Of a stretch of 64,000 bases of DNA, positions 54,098 through 63,830 are shown piece after piece (position 1 is the stretch's first letter; each line of letters starts with the position of its first letter). The translations under genes and the position numbers were made by a program. Source of the stretch: Clostridia bacterium (GTDB lineage Bacteria > Bacillota > Clostridia > TANB77 > UBA1234); NCBI GenBank assembly GCA_900765095.1, contig CAAFRB010000058.1, positions 12,081 to 76,080 of the forward strand, read 5' to 3'. The notes below the pieces were generated by a model. The model saw nothing but the letters and a program-made list of their open reading frames with translations. It was not told the origin of the DNA and did not search any database.

Positions 54098-56020
54098 TTA
54101 TAACGCTTTTGTATCTACTTCCTCTTTAGCTTTTGCTATAAAATCTTCTAACTTCATTGCCCCTAGGTCTCCGTCCTTTCTATTACGAACACCAACAGTG
54201 CCTTCTTCGATTTCCTTATCACCTATTACTAACATGTAAGGAACTTTTTGAACCTGTGCTTCTCTTATCTTGTAACCAATCTTTTCGTTTCTGTCATCAA
54301 CTTCAACTCTAAATCCTAAATCATCAAGTTTTTCTGCAAGTTTATTAGCATATTCAGCATGTTTTTCTGTTGATATTGGAAGAATTTTTATTTGTACTGG
54401 TGATAACCACATTGGGAATGCTCCAGCAAAGTGTTCCGTAATTATTCCAATAAATCTATCGAATGAACCAAATATAGCTCTATGAATCATTATTGGTGTC
54501 TTTCTTTCTCCATCTTCATCAATATAGTATAACTCAAATCTTTGTGGTAATTGGAAATCTAATTGAATTGTTCCCATTTGCCATTCTCTTCCTAAGCAGT
54601 CTTTCATTTTTATATCTATCTTAGGTCCGTAGAATGCGCCATCGCCTTCGTTTATTCTATAATTGTTATCTCCGCAGATTTCATTCATAACTTTTTTCAA
54701 ATCAGCCTCTGCCCTATTCCATGTTTCTATTTCACCCATGTAATCGTCTGGCCTTGTAGAAAGCGTTAATACGTAGTCAAGTCCAAATACAGAGTATAAC
54801 TCTTTAGTTAGCTCAAGAATATTCTTGATTTCAGTTCCAATTTGTTTTTCTGTAACATAGTTATGAGAATCATCTTGTCTAAACATTCTAACTCTAAACA
54901 AACCATTTAATTGTCCAGACTTTTCATTTCTGTGTATAACATCCACATCATTAAAACGAAGTGGCAAATCCTTGTAACTTCTCATCTTTGTTTGATATAC
55001 TTTGATTGAGTTTGGACAGTTCATTGGTTTTAAAGCTTGTTCATTGCCATCAGCATCTGTTAAAACAAACATATCTTCCTTGTAATGATCCCAGTGACCA
55101 GATGTCTTCCAAAGGACACTACTATTAAGTTGAGGGCCTGAAAATTCTTGATAGCCACGTTTTTTATGTTCTTTTCTCCAGAAATCTATAAGAACATTCA
55201 TCATTGTAAATCCCTTTGGTAGCCAGTATGCCATACCTGGAGCTGTTTCATCAAAGAAGAATAATTCTAACTCTTTTCCTAATTTTCTATGATCTCTCTT
55301 TTTAGCCTCTTCAATGATATTTAGGTAATTATCTAATTCAGACTTTTTAGGATATGAAATACCGTAAATTCTTTGAAGCATCTTATTGTTTTCATTTCCT
55401 CTCCAATAAGCACCAGAAGAAGATAAAAGTTTAAATGCTTTAACACTACCAGTAGACATTATATGTGGACCAGCACATAAATCTACATAGTCTCCTTGTC
55501 TATAAAAAGAAATTTCAGCATCATCTGGTAAATCTTCAATAAGCTCAACCTTATATGGTTCATCTTTTTCTTTCATAAGCTTCAAAGCTTCATCTCTTGA
55601 AAGAGTGAATCTTTCAATTGCCAGATTTTCTTTTACTATGTTTGCCATTTCTTTTTCGATATTTTCTAAATCCTCTTGCGAGAATGGTTTTTCTACATCA
55701 TAATCATAATAAAATCCATTATCTATAGCAGGACCGATTGCAAGTTTGGCATTTGGAAATAATCTCTTAACAGCTTGAGCCATAATATGAGAAGTTGTAT
55801 GCCAATACGCTTTCTTACCTTCCAAGTCATTATCAAACGTATAAATATTTAACGTAGAATCTTCATTTAATTCGTATCTTAAATCTTTTGTTTCACCATC
55901 TACACTTGCACAAGTTGCAACTCTTGCAAGTCCCTCACTAATTTTTTTTGCAACATCTAATACACTACTGCCTTTTTCAACATCAATGCTGCTACCATCT
56001 TTTAATGTTACTTTAATCAT
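54098..56020 (-). CDS. thrS: Threonyl-tRNA synthetase
   Basis: A 640-residue class II synthetase charging tRNA-Thr. Domains in order: TGS (1-60), the editing domain with HTTSHIMAQAV (His and Cys ligands, about 75), the catalytic core with GFTMMNVLIDFW, QDDSHNYVTEKQ and the motif 3 region HRAIFGSFDRFIGIITEH, and the anticodon-binding domain (about 540-640). It has its own promoter and a T-box leader. Confidence 0.97.
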   Translation of the reverse strand: MIKVTLKDGSSIDVEKGSSVLDVAKKISEGLARVATCASVDGETKDLRYELNEDSTLNIYTFDNDLEGKKAYWHTTSHIMAQAVKRLFPNAKLAIGPAIDNGFYYDYDVEKPFSQEDLENIEKEMANIVKENLAIERFTLSRDEALKLMKEKDEPYKVELIEDLPDDAEISFYRQGDYVDLCAGPHIMSTGSVKAFKLLSSSGAYWRGNENNKMLQRIYGISYPKKSELDNYLNIIEEAKKRDHRKLGKELELFFFDETAPGMAYWLPKGFTMMNVLIDFWRKEHKKRGYQEFSGPQLNSSVLWKTSGHWDHYKEDMFVLTDADGNEQALKPMNCPNSIKVYQTKMRSYKDLPLRFNDVDVIHRNEKSGQLNGLFRVRMFRQDDSHNYVTEKQIGTEIKNILELTKELYSVFGLDYVLTLSTRPDDYMGEIETWNRAEADLKKVMNEICGDNNYRINEGDGAFYGPKIDIKMKDCLGREWQMGTIQLDFQLPQRFELYYIDEDGERKTPIMIHRAIFGSFDRFIGIITEHFAGAFPMWLSPVQIKILPISTEKHAEYANKLAEKLDDLGFRVEVDDRNEKIGYKIREAQVQKVPYMLVIGDKEIEEGTVGVRNRKDGDLGAMKLEDFIAKAKEEVDTKAL

Positions 56021-56067
56021 ATTTTTATACCTCCTTTTATTATAAAGAATTAAAAGTTATTTTTACA

Positions 56068-56295
56068 ACAAAAAGCACTCCTAATTCTTTTTACAGATTA
56101 GGAGTGCCTTAATATGCACGGTTCCATCCTAAATTTAACTTAATTTAGATTATAACGTAATCATCGAATACTTTTGTCAGGGTAGTTTTTCAAGCACATA
56201 TCCTAGATTTGCTTCCAGCCAACGACAAATCATCTCTAAAGGAGTTTCCTTACCTTACTTTTCCCCAGTATTAAACGCTTTCTCCCGAAAACACT
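56068..56295 (-). ncRNA. T-box riboswitch of thrS
   Basis: On the minus strand the leader has the T-box proper, GGATGGAACCGTG (antiterminator, about 56117-56130), directly before a terminator, and an upstream stem I region with AGAGATGA and an ACTACC string (56181-56186) that offers a Thr specifier, ACU or ACC. Uncharged tRNA-Thr should stabilise the antiterminator and permit thrS transcription. The promoter lies just upstream. Confidence 0.9.
56071..56107 (-). terminator. T-box terminator of thrS
   Basis: An 11-bp stem GCACTCCTAAT/ATTAGGAGTGC (56097-56107 with 56075-56085) followed by TTTTTG on the minus strand. Confidence 0.9.
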
Positions 56296-56299
56296 TATA

Positions 56300-56329
56300 A
56301 TTATACCACTTATTATGTAATATCGTCAA
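56300..56329 (-). promoter_or_regulatory. Promoter of the thrS T-box leader
   Basis: TTGACG and TATAAT with an 18-base spacer on the minus strand. Confidence 0.7.
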
Positions 56330-56423
56330 CCACATATTCTGTTTTTGTATATTTGCAATCTCGGAATTTGCTTCAAGAAATGGAGATTACTCTTACAAAT
56401 CAGGAAATTACAAATGTCACCAG

Positions 56424-56681
56424 CTATATTATTTTTAATAAAAACTTCAATACCAAAACAATTATTACCCCAGGTACACCTAGTAATCCAACTATTGCAG
56501 ATGTAATCCATGTTATTGGAATACCAAGACCTAACAAGTTTAATACCCAAATAATAACAGCACCAATTAAAGAGTTTACTAAAAATCCTACAACATTCAC
56601 AGATACTTTAAAAACAACTTTAAGAAGAAATAACACCAAAATAACTGCTAATACAAATGAAATTATTGAATCAATCCCCAT
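56424..56681 (-). CDS. bofA: BofA-like sporulation membrane protein
   Basis: An 85-residue protein with three hydrophobic segments, ending LKFLLKII and containing NVVGFLVNSLIGAVIIWVLN and the VPGVIIVLVLKF pattern of the pro-sigma-K processing inhibitor BofA family. In Bacillus, BofA holds the SpoIVFB protease inactive. The ATG at 56681 follows AGGAGGTG. An in-frame start seven codons upstream is unlikely. It supports a spore-forming lineage. Confidence 0.8.
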   Translation of the reverse strand: MGIDSIISFVLAVILVLFLLKVVFKVSVNVVGFLVNSLIGAVIIWVLNLLGLGIPITWITSAIVGLLGVPGVIIVLVLKFLLKII

Positions 56682-56708
56682 AAATTTCACCTCCTCTATC
56701 ATTATATT

Positions 56709-57392
56709 CTATATATTTTCAATCTGCCAATCTATAGGCTCTTCGCCATTTTCTACGAGAATTTTATTTGCCTTTGAAAAATGTTTACAACCAAAAAATC
56801 CTCTATATGCTGAAAGTGGACTAGGATGCACAGTCTTTAAGATATAATGATTCGGATTAGTTATTAAAGCTTCTTTTTGCTTAGCACACGATCCCCACAT
56901 CAAAAACACAACTGGTTTTTCTCTTTCATTAAGTTGTCTTATTATCTCATCCGTAAACGTTTCCCAACCACAATTCTTATGCGAATTTGCAAGATGTGCT
57001 CTCACTGTAAGTACATTATTCAAAAGCAAAACACCCTGTTTAGCCCACTTTACCAAATAGCCATTATTAGGTATGTAACATCCTAAATCATCATGAAGTT
57101 CCTTATAAATATTTACAAGAGATGGCGGAATTTCAATTCCAGGTTTTACAGAAAAAGAAAGTCCATGAGCCTGCCCCTCTTCATGATATGGATCTTGCCC
57201 TATTATTACTACTTTAATATTATCGTAATCCGCATATTTTAGACTATTAAATATATCATTCATATCCGGATATACTCTATAATGCGAATATTCATACTTC
57301 AAAAATTCTCGAATTTTCTTGTAATAATCTTTTTCAAATTCATTCTTCAATATGTTGTCCCATCTATTCTCCAGTTTAACCACACAATTCAC
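56709..57392 (-). CDS. ung: Uracil-DNA glycosylase, family 1
   Basis: A 227-residue enzyme removing uracil from DNA. The water-activating motif [18 protein letters not shown] is at about 63-80, with [17 protein letters not shown] in the middle and the DNA-binding loop [14 protein letters not shown] near the end. All Ung family 1 residues seem intact. It lies directly upstream of bofA on the minus strand. Confidence 0.96.
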   Translation of the reverse strand: MNCVVKLENRWDNILKNEFEKDYYKKIREFLKYEYSHYRVYPDMNDIFNSLKYADYDNIKVVIIGQDPYHEEGQAHGLSFSVKPGIEIPPSLVNIYKELHDDLGCYIPNNGYLVKWAKQGVLLLNNVLTVRAHLANSHKNCGWETFTDEIIRQLNEREKPVVFLMWGSCAKQKEALITNPNHYILKTVHPSPLSAYRGFFGCKHFSKANKILVENGEEPIDWQIENI

Positions 57393-57438
57393 CTCGAAAC
57401 ATATTATATAATATGCTTAGAATAGTGTAAAGCAAATC

Positions 57439-57467
57439 TTGACTTATATGCTCCACGAATGTATAAT
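57439..57467 (+). promoter_or_regulatory. Promoter of vanW
   Basis: TTGACT and TATAAT with a 17-base spacer, about 50 bases before the vanW-like start. Confidence 0.75.
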
Positions 57468-57516
57468 AATCTTGATGTAAACATAATCTATTAAAAAGAA
57501 AGGATGAATATCCAAA

Positions 57517-58530
57517 ATGAAACGGAAGTTCAGACAGTCTTTAATCGTCGTAGTCTTAATCCTAGTCAATTTAACACAACTACTGTTTGCTAACGCTAGC
57601 ACGCTTTCAAATGGTAAAGTGATTAAAATCATTGGACAACAGCATTTGTACTCTGCCCCATCTGTAGACTCAATCATCTTAGCAACTCTTGAAAACGGCG
57701 AAACGTTTAAACTAATCGAGAGTGAAGACGGATGGAATAAAGTGTCTAACTGGAAATATACAGGCTACATCGAGTCGATAATGTGCCATGAAAGTGACAC
57801 ACCTGTTTCCTTCGAAGAAGATAGCGCATTGTATAAGTATGCTATCGTAAATGCTTCTCTCAATCTACGTGAAAATCCAACAAAAAAATCAAGATCAATG
57901 CAAATGATGAAGACTGGTACGCTTGTAATCGTACATGATACATCAACAGCACCTTGGTGGTTCGTAGAATATAACGGAGTTTTCGGGTACTCGCACTGTG
58001 ATTACCTCACATTGTATGAAGAATGTCCTCAAGACGAAATACCACTTGCCGTTTATACAACAAGCTTCTCCGTAAAGAAGAGTCAAGAAGGAAGAGTATA
58101 CAATATAAATAAAGCAGCAGGTATGTTAAACGGCACGAGTGTCATGCCGGGAGAAACATTCTCCATACTCAGCATCATCGCTCCAATTACTCAAAAAAAT
58201 GGATACAAGGAGGCTCCAGAATACGTTGTTAAAAACGGCGAGGCACAAGTAGTTACAGGATATGGTGGTGGCGTCTGTCAAGTTTCCACTACACTGTACA
58301 ACACGTTTTTGATTACTTCAAATCTGTTGGACTTAAAAACTGTGGAACGACATACACACGCACTACCAGTAACTTACGTACCAGACGGAATGGATGCCAC
58401 CATTTCGTACTCGAATGGCAAAGACTTTCGCTTTAAAAACAATTCAAATTATGAGTTAATCATAAGGACTTACACAGATGAATCTGGAACTATCTCTGTA
58501 TATATTACGAGAAAAGAAAACATCGAATAA
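57517..58530 (+). CDS. VanW-family secreted protein with SH3-like domains
   Basis: A 337-residue exported protein with a signal helix (about 8-28), two SH3-like segments (about 34-85 and 108-165; second with NASLNLRENPTKKSRSMQMM) and a VanW domain (about 180-330) with MPGETFSILSIIAPIT and TGYGGGVCQVSTTLYN. VanW proteins occur beside glycopeptide resistance genes and in ordinary genomes. They resemble L,D-transpeptidase-associated proteins and their role is unclear. It has its own promoter and shares a terminator with nfo. Confidence 0.85.
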   Translation: MKRKFRQSLIVVVLILVNLTQLLFANASTLSNGKVIKIIGQQHLYSAPSVDSIILATLENGETFKLIESEDGWNKVSNWKYTGYIESIMCHESDTPVSFEEDSALYKYAIVNASLNLRENPTKKSRSMQMMKTGTLVIVHDTSTAPWWFVEYNGVFGYSHCDYLTLYEECPQDEIPLAVYTTSFSVKKSQEGRVYNINKAAGMLNGTSVMPGETFSILSIIAPITQKNGYKEAPEYVVKNGEAQVVTGYGGGVCQVSTTLYNTFLITSNLLDLKTVERHTHALPVTYVPDGMDATISYSNGKDFRFKNNSNYELIIRTYTDESGTISVYITRKENIE

Positions 58531-58538
58531 TAGCAAAT

Positions 58539-58583
58539 AAAAAGCATGGTAATGTAGATAAAACTACATACGCCATGCTTTTT
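58539..58583. terminator. Bidirectional terminator, vanW/nfo
   Basis: A long two-step hairpin: AAAAAGCATGG/CCATGCTTTTT outside and ATGTAG/CTACAT inside, with T-runs on both strands. Confidence 0.85.
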
Positions 58584-58585
58584 AT

Positions 58586-59416
58586 TTATTTTCTTAACGA
58601 TTTCAATAATGCTATTTCCTTTTCATATCCATCCAATTCATTTGGAGTTTCTAAATAAAAAGGTAATTCAGCCAATCTAGGATTATTAATCAACTTTTCA
58701 AAGGTATCAACGCCAATAAACCCTTCACCAATTTTTTCGTGTCTGTCCTTGTGGCTCTCAAAAGGATTCTTACTATCATTTATATGAATAGCTTTCAGTC
58801 TTTCTATACCCATGACTCTATCAAATTCATCTAGAACGCCATCCAAATCATTTACAATATCATACCCAGCATCATAGACATGACAAGTATCTAAACATAC
58901 ACCAAGCTTATTACTCAACTTTACATTATCTATAATCACTTTTAATTCTTCAAATTTTCTACCTACTTCGCTTCCCTTTCCTGCCATAGTTTCAAGCAAT
59001 ACTGTAGTATTTTGCTCCTCCGTCAATATTTCATTTAAAGCTTCAACAATAAAATTTATTCCCACATCAACACCTTGACCAACATGACTGCCTGGATGAA
59101 AATTATACATGCTATTTCCTATAACCTCAAGTCTTCTAATATCGTCTTTCATTGTATCAATTCCAAATCTTCTTATTTTCTCATCAGCCGAACATACATT
59201 AATCGTGTATGGTGCATGTGCTAAAATAACTTCAATTCTATTATCAGAAGCGATTTTCTTATATTCTTCCACATCATCTAAGTCCAATTCCTTAGCATTT
59301 CCGCCTCTCGGATTACGTGTAAAATATTGAAACGTATTACCGCCAATACTTAATATTTCTTTCGCCATACTTGCATATCCCTTAGACGCAGACAAATGAC
59401 AACCTATTTTAAACAT
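58586..59416 (-). CDS. nfo: Endonuclease IV
   Basis: A 276-residue TIM-barrel AP endonuclease with three zinc ions. Ligands are seen in [58 protein letters not shown] and FYLETPNE. It cuts 5' to abasic sites left by glycosylases such as Ung. It overlaps trkH by 8 bases, so it is in the Trk operon. Confidence 0.96.
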   Translation of the reverse strand: MFKIGCHLSASKGYASMAKEILSIGGNTFQYFTRNPRGGNAKELDLDDVEEYKKIASDNRIEVILAHAPYTINVCSADEKIRRFGIDTMKDDIRRLEVIGNSMYNFHPGSHVGQGVDVGINFIVEALNEILTEEQNTTVLLETMAGKGSEVGRKFEELKVIIDNVKLSNKLGVCLDTCHVYDAGYDIVNDLDGVLDEFDRVMGIERLKAIHINDSKNPFESHKDRHEKIGEGFIGVDTFEKLINNPRLAELPFYLETPNELDGYEKEIALLKSLRK

Positions 59417-60083
59417 TTAACTCTTTCCTTTCATCAGATTTTTTTACAGACTCCTTCAAATCTTTTCCTATCACCAAACCTGTCAATATAACAGGATAAA
59501 TTTCCAAACGTCCCACTAACATTGCAACAATCTCAACCCAGTTAACAACATCGCAAGCACCTTTTCCGCTTACACCTATTGAAACACCCACGCAACTTAA
59601 AGCCGATGTAACTTCAAAAAAAGAATTTCCAACACTATTTCCACAAGCAGAAACAATCAATGTTCCAATAAATAGTACCACAAAATATATCATCACAAAA
59701 TTATGTGCTTCAAATACTCGTTCACTAGTAAGTTCCACATCCTTACCATAAAAATTAATCTTTTTCGAGATAACAGTCCTCTTCGGCATTAGCTTCGACT
59801 TTATATCATAATAAATAGATTTAAAAACAATTGCCATTCTATAAAGCTTAATACCACCAGCAGTCGAACCAGCTCCAAACCCCACAAGCATAAATAATAT
59901 TAAAACAACAATTCCAGCAGCAGGCCAATTAGTTAAAGTATCAACCGTAGAAAAGCCCGATGTAGTCATAACAGAAATAATTTGGAACAACGCCACTCTA
60001 AAACCCTCACCAAAAGTCACACACACAGTACCCATTAAAATACAAGCAAGTATTGGTGCAAAAATCGCCCAAAGAATAACCAT
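59409..60083 (-). pseudogene. trkH: TrkH potassium transporter, C-terminal part after in-frame stop
   Basis: This part has TrkH/KtrB selectivity-loop-like segments (IISVMTTSGFSTVDTLTNWP; VLFMLVGFGAGSTAGGIKLYR-type; TSALSCVGVSIG) and late helices. It is in the same frame as the upstream fragment: removing only the TAA at 60102-60104 gives FKAFF-HCETRLMVILWAIF as a continuous chain. The ATG at 60083 is probably internal. Confidence 0.85.
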
Positions 60084-60101
60084 AAGTCTTGTTTCACAAT
60101 G

Positions 60102-60902
60102 TTAAAAAAATGCTTTAAAATTTCCTTTTATCAACATTAAATTAAGCAAAAAATTAGTACCGCCAAGCACAGCAAGTGTCATAGTTATAATTTCTATCGG
60201 CAAGGAATTATAATACCCGATACTAGCAGCTTTTGTAGAAAATCCACCATTAGCAACAGCAGAAATCGAATGATTTATTGCATCAAAAGGTTGCATCCCA
60301 AAAATCATAAACAAAATAGCTCCTACAATCATATAGCCTGTATATATTACAACAATCATTCTCGAAGAACCAATTACATTAGCAATAAGTTTATTCTGGT
60401 GTCCTTCTGCGTTATACAACCTCATACCAAACACACTCGCAAAAAGTGAAGTCATTATCAATATAATCCCAATTCCACCAACATACGAAGTAATACTTCT
60501 ATACATCAAAAAAATCTTAGGTAAACTCTCAACATCCATCACAGTAAGACCACTAGTAGATTCATACATACTCTGCGTAAATGTATATTCACCAGTTAAA
60601 AAATACGGCATGGCACATATAAAAATTGCAAATAGCCACGATAAAAATACAATAATAGTTTCATGATTACTATATAGCTCAACTTTTTTCTTCTTATAAA
60701 TCGGCAAAAACAATGCCAAACCAACAACGACCGATAAAATTCCAGGATACAAAAAATACTTAGCAAAACAAGCCTCTTCAGGATAAAAAATAATCGTTAA
60801 AAGTGACGAAAGAATCGCAACTCCAACAAGAAAAATACAAAATCCGACGTATCCAAAAATCACCCTATACGAAGATGCTATCTCTATTTTATTACTGTTC
60901 AT
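60102..60902 (-). pseudogene. trkH: TrkH potassium transporter, N-terminal part before in-frame stop
   Basis: The start is at 60902 (MNSNKIEIASSYRVIFGYVG), overlapping trkA by 11 bases, and it has helices and the pore motif YESTSGLTVMDVESLPKI (about 125). After GNFKAFF an in-frame TAA interrupts the frame. The full product would be about 497 residues, normal for TrkH/KtrB. A GTG/ATG further upstream lies inside trkA and is not used. The Trk system imports potassium, gated by the RCK proteins encoded upstream. Confidence 0.85.
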
Positions 60903-61566
60903 CTCTAGTAACCCCCGATATAATTTTAATAGCTTCATCATGACATTCCTTTGCTGAAAGTAGCAATACCCTATCTCCAACATTTATCATAGTTTGACCA
61001 GTTGGAATAACCATCTTTTCTTTATGTATTACACAAGTAATTCTCGCCTGTGAAGGTAATTTAACTCCATACAAACGCTTTCCAACACATCTAGCATTAT
61101 CACTAATAATAATTTCACTCATGGAAAAAGCATTGTCCTCACTAGAAAGCGTATTAACCAAATTTTCAAGAGTAGTTGCCTGCTCTAAAAGTTTAGCAAC
61201 AGAATAAGTCGAACTAATTACCGTGTTTATTCCTAACTTTTCAAATACCTCAACGTTTATAGGATTTGTTACTGTACACACAACTTTTTTAACATTAAAC
61301 TTTTTCTTAGCAATCTGACATGTTACAAAATTATCTGCATCATTATTAGTCAACGCAATTAAAACATCATAATTAAAAACATCTGCATCTTCAAGTATAT
61401 ACTCCTTACTAGAATCACCATTTAACACAGAAATATTATGCTTTTCTGCAAGATACTTGGAATAATTTTTATCTTCATTTATAACCTTTACTTTATTCTT
61501 TTTAGAAAGCAAAGAACCAATTAAGAAATCAGCCTCTTCTCTGCCACCAGCAACAACAATCTTCAT
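60892..61566 (-). CDS. TrkA-family potassium channel regulatory (RCK) protein
   Basis: A 224-residue protein with an RCK N domain (MKIVVAGGREEADFLIGSLL; LNGDSSKEYILEDADVF; LIALTNNDADNFVTCQIAKK) and an RCK C domain (about 140-220; RITCVIHKEKMVIPTGQTMI). It binds NAD(H)/ATP and gates TrkH. The ATG at 61566 follows GAGGTAAG. It lies 11 bases before a second RCK gene and overlaps trkH. Confidence 0.9.
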   Translation of the reverse strand: MKIVVAGGREEADFLIGSLLSKKNKVKVINEDKNYSKYLAEKHNISVLNGDSSKEYILEDADVFNYDVLIALTNNDADNFVTCQIAKKKFNVKKVVCTVTNPINVEVFEKLGINTVISSTYSVAKLLEQATTLENLVNTLSSEDNAFSMSEIIISDNARCVGKRLYGVKLPSQARITCVIHKEKMVIPTGQTMINVGDRVLLLSAKECHDEAIKIISGVTRDEQ

Positions 61567-61577
61567 AAACACTTACC

Positions 61578-62003
61578 TCACTTATCTTCGTCTATCTGCA
61601 CAGAACTTATCTTCTTAAACTCCTCAATAGAAAGTTTAAACGGATAAATCGCCTTTATATTCTCATCATCAATCAATGACTCCTTTTCAGTATCGGTAAG
61701 TCTTATATATACTTCTGGAACACCAAAAATATCCCTAGCAATTCTAGCAGCCAAAATATTAGTATTCTCACTTTCTGTAACTGCAATAAACATCTTTGTA
61801 TTTTCAATTCCATTTTCTTTAAGTATACTTGCATCCGTGCCATCGGCACAAACTTCATATCCACTATAATTATCAGGGAGCTTCAAAAAAGCTCCTTCAT
61901 CTTTATCAATAATAGTAAGATTATATCCCATACTCGACAATGAACCTGCAAGCTTAACACCAAATCTGCTACATCCCACTATTATAACATTACTTCTTTT
62001 CAT
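61578..62003 (-). CDS. Single-domain TrkA_N (RCK_N) protein
   Basis: A 141-residue Rossmann-fold protein with VIIVGCSRFGVKLAGSLSSM (GxSxxG nucleotide-binding loop), ICADGTDASILKEN-type segment and AVTESENTNILAARIARD. It stops before an RCK C domain. With the following RCK gene it recalls the split two-half arrangement of TrkA. It probably works with TrkH. Confidence 0.88.
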   Translation of the reverse strand: MKRSNVIIVGCSRFGVKLAGSLSSMGYNLTIIDKDEGAFLKLPDNYSGYEVCADGTDASILKENGIENTKMFIAVTESENTNILAARIARDIFGVPEVYIRLTDTEKESLIDDENIKAIYPFKLSIEEFKKISSVQIDEDK

Positions 62004-62047
62004 TCACTACATACTCCCTTCGGTAGAAAAACAAACATATCTATACT

Positions 62048-62656
62048 TTAACCATTATTTCCACTAGCAGTTTGTGTATCACTAACATCTTGAATTATTT
62101 CATTATCACCAGAAGAATCACCACTATCATCAATAAAATAATATGAGTCCGATGTAACAAACAAAGTCATCTCAAAATTGTAATTATACTCCTCATCATA
62201 CTCGTTTTTAGCTCCCTTTTGCGCCCACAAAATATTAACTGTATAATTATCTTTTTCACCTATCCACAATATTTCCTTTAACTTAACACCTTCAATCGAT
62301 GTCTTCAAATTATTAGGATTTTGACATCCAAATTCCTTAACAGGTTCAAAACCAGCATTATACAATTGAATCAAATAACTTCTCAATTCATCATAAGTGA
62401 CCTCATTTTCACAGTTCACATTATACATATTTTTTAAGTCACCAGATATATTTATTCCATCCTTCACCAATATTGGTACATCCTCAATAGGCCAGTTCTT
62501 TCCATCAATGGTAGAATTTATTATCGAATTTCTAGCCACTTTGCCCCTCACCAGATACAACAGATTTAAAGTCAAAATAAGAAAAAATACCAAAATAATC
62601 AAAAAGCCCAAAAGTTTTACATACTTCTTATCAATCTTATCCATAAAATTATTCAT
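62048..62656 (-). CDS. Membrane-anchored protein of unknown function
   Basis: A 202-residue protein with an N-terminal helix (YVKLLGFLIILVFFLILTLN), then a globular extracellular domain with no recognised family (PILVKDGINISGDLKNMYNV; YDELRSYLIQLYNAGFEPVK) and an acidic Ser/Gly/Asp tail (DDSGDSSGDNEII, ASGNNG). The tail resembles the SGD-rich protein near 42.5 kb. The start has AGGAG. It sits upstream of the Trk genes on the same strand, paired with a similar small membrane protein. Confidence 0.6.
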   Translation of the reverse strand: MNNFMDKIDKKYVKLLGFLIILVFFLILTLNLLYLVRGKVARNSIINSTIDGKNWPIEDVPILVKDGINISGDLKNMYNVNCENEVTYDELRSYLIQLYNAGFEPVKEFGCQNPNNLKTSIEGVKLKEILWIGEKDNYTVNILWAQKGAKNEYDEEYNYNFEMTLFVTSDSYYFIDDSGDSSGDNEIIQDVSDTQTASGNNG

Positions 62657-62737
62657 ATCATTCTTCTCCTCGTATAATAATGTTTACAAAATCAGCTAAG
62701 CAAAATCCCATAAACATATTTAAAATTTATTTTTCCT

Positions 62738-63226
62738 TTAACTTTCTTGCTTAAAATTACTACCCTCAAGAAGCATAGATTGAATTTCATCCTTAGTGTA
62801 ATTCATATATTCCTCAAAATACTCAATATTATACTTTACAGAAACCATAGTGTCTTCTTGAACCACTCTCTCAACTTCCCCACTCGGAATCTTTAGTTCA
62901 TAAAATGCTTTAACAACATCAGCGTCATCCTTATTATCCAAAACTAATATCTCCATAACCGCCGACAAACGATCATCTGAAAAAAGATACATAATAGTAT
63001 TACCATTATCATCAATAAAATCAATTTCATCATCGTACACATCAATTCTATATTTTCCCGAATTAGTAGAAACCTTTTCACCGCTAAGATTTCCATTATT
63101 ATTATTAAAATTTATTTCACCAAATTTTATAGGATTAAGTTCAAAAAACACCGTGGCAATAATTATAATGAAAAAAATAACAGCAAGCCACACGTAAAAA
63201 CTGTTTTTAACATTTCTTTTCTTCAT
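62738..63226 (-). CDS. Membrane-anchored protein of unknown function
   Basis: A 162-residue protein with one N-terminal helix (FYVWLAVIFFIIIIATVFFE), an Asn/Gly/Ser linker (INFNNNNGNLSGEKVSTNSG) and an extracellular alpha/beta part (EILVLDNKDDADVVKAFYEL; VVQEDTMVSVKYNIEYFEEY). No family is recognised. The ATG has GGAGG. It lies 80 bases before the gene at 62656, so the two may be one transcript. Confidence 0.6.
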   Translation of the reverse strand: MKKRNVKNSFYVWLAVIFFIIIIATVFFELNPIKFGEINFNNNNGNLSGEKVSTNSGKYRIDVYDDEIDFIDDNGNTIMYLFSDDRLSAVMEILVLDNKDDADVVKAFYELKIPSGEVERVVQEDTMVSVKYNIEYFEEYMNYTKDEIQSMLLEGSNFKQES

Positions 63227-63830
63227 CTACATCCTCCATACTTAATAATAGCCGAAAATATTACTCTTCACACATTCCTATAATTTTAAGTCATGAGTTT
63301 TTATTAATCGGAATAAAAACCCTCGCATAAATTTTATCATATAGAACTTTAAAATGCACTACGTTGAAATGAAAAATATTATTGAAAAATAAAAACATGT
63401 TTCGTAGCAGAGCACAATGCATTCCATTACTAAAGCAACAAATAACTGGGTAGTAGCAAAAAAGAAGCTACAAAAATTAATTTCTCATTTTCATAACTTC
63501 TTTTACTTTTACTAATAAACTTTTTGAACCTGCATCTCTGAAAACACCAAAATTATCACACTTATCCCAAAGCATCAGATATTAATATAAAAAATAATAC
63601 AAACTTTTCTACGTACTCCTACGTACTCTCACAATCAAATAACAGTACATTATATAGTATATTACTCATTCAAAATTCACACGCCATATAATACACACTA
63701 ATTTTCGAACAACATTCAATATTTTACTTAATCTTCAACGCTATCAATAGTGAACACTTTTTTCTACGTCTCACATCAATTAACCTATCTTCGCAAAGCA
63801 GAACATTAAGCCTATATTTTATCACCAAAC
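63227..63830. other. Gap without recognised genes
   Basis: About 600 bases of AT-rich DNA. Seen in it: a CCCTCGCATAAATTTTAT string near 63320 matching the A2 tail of the composite repeat, and a tandem 10-mer (CTACGTACTC twice, about 63610-63629). No reading frame with a ribosome binding site and no strong hairpin was found. It could be a decayed region. Confidence 0.5.

Noticed and set aside
57517..58530. VanW as a sign of vancomycin resistance
   Set aside because: No vanH/A/X or vanRS genes are near, and VanW proteins occur widely without resistance.
63600..63640. Tandem CTACGTACTC as a possible array
   Set aside because: Only two units, with no spacer structure; not a CRISPR or a meaningful tandem array.
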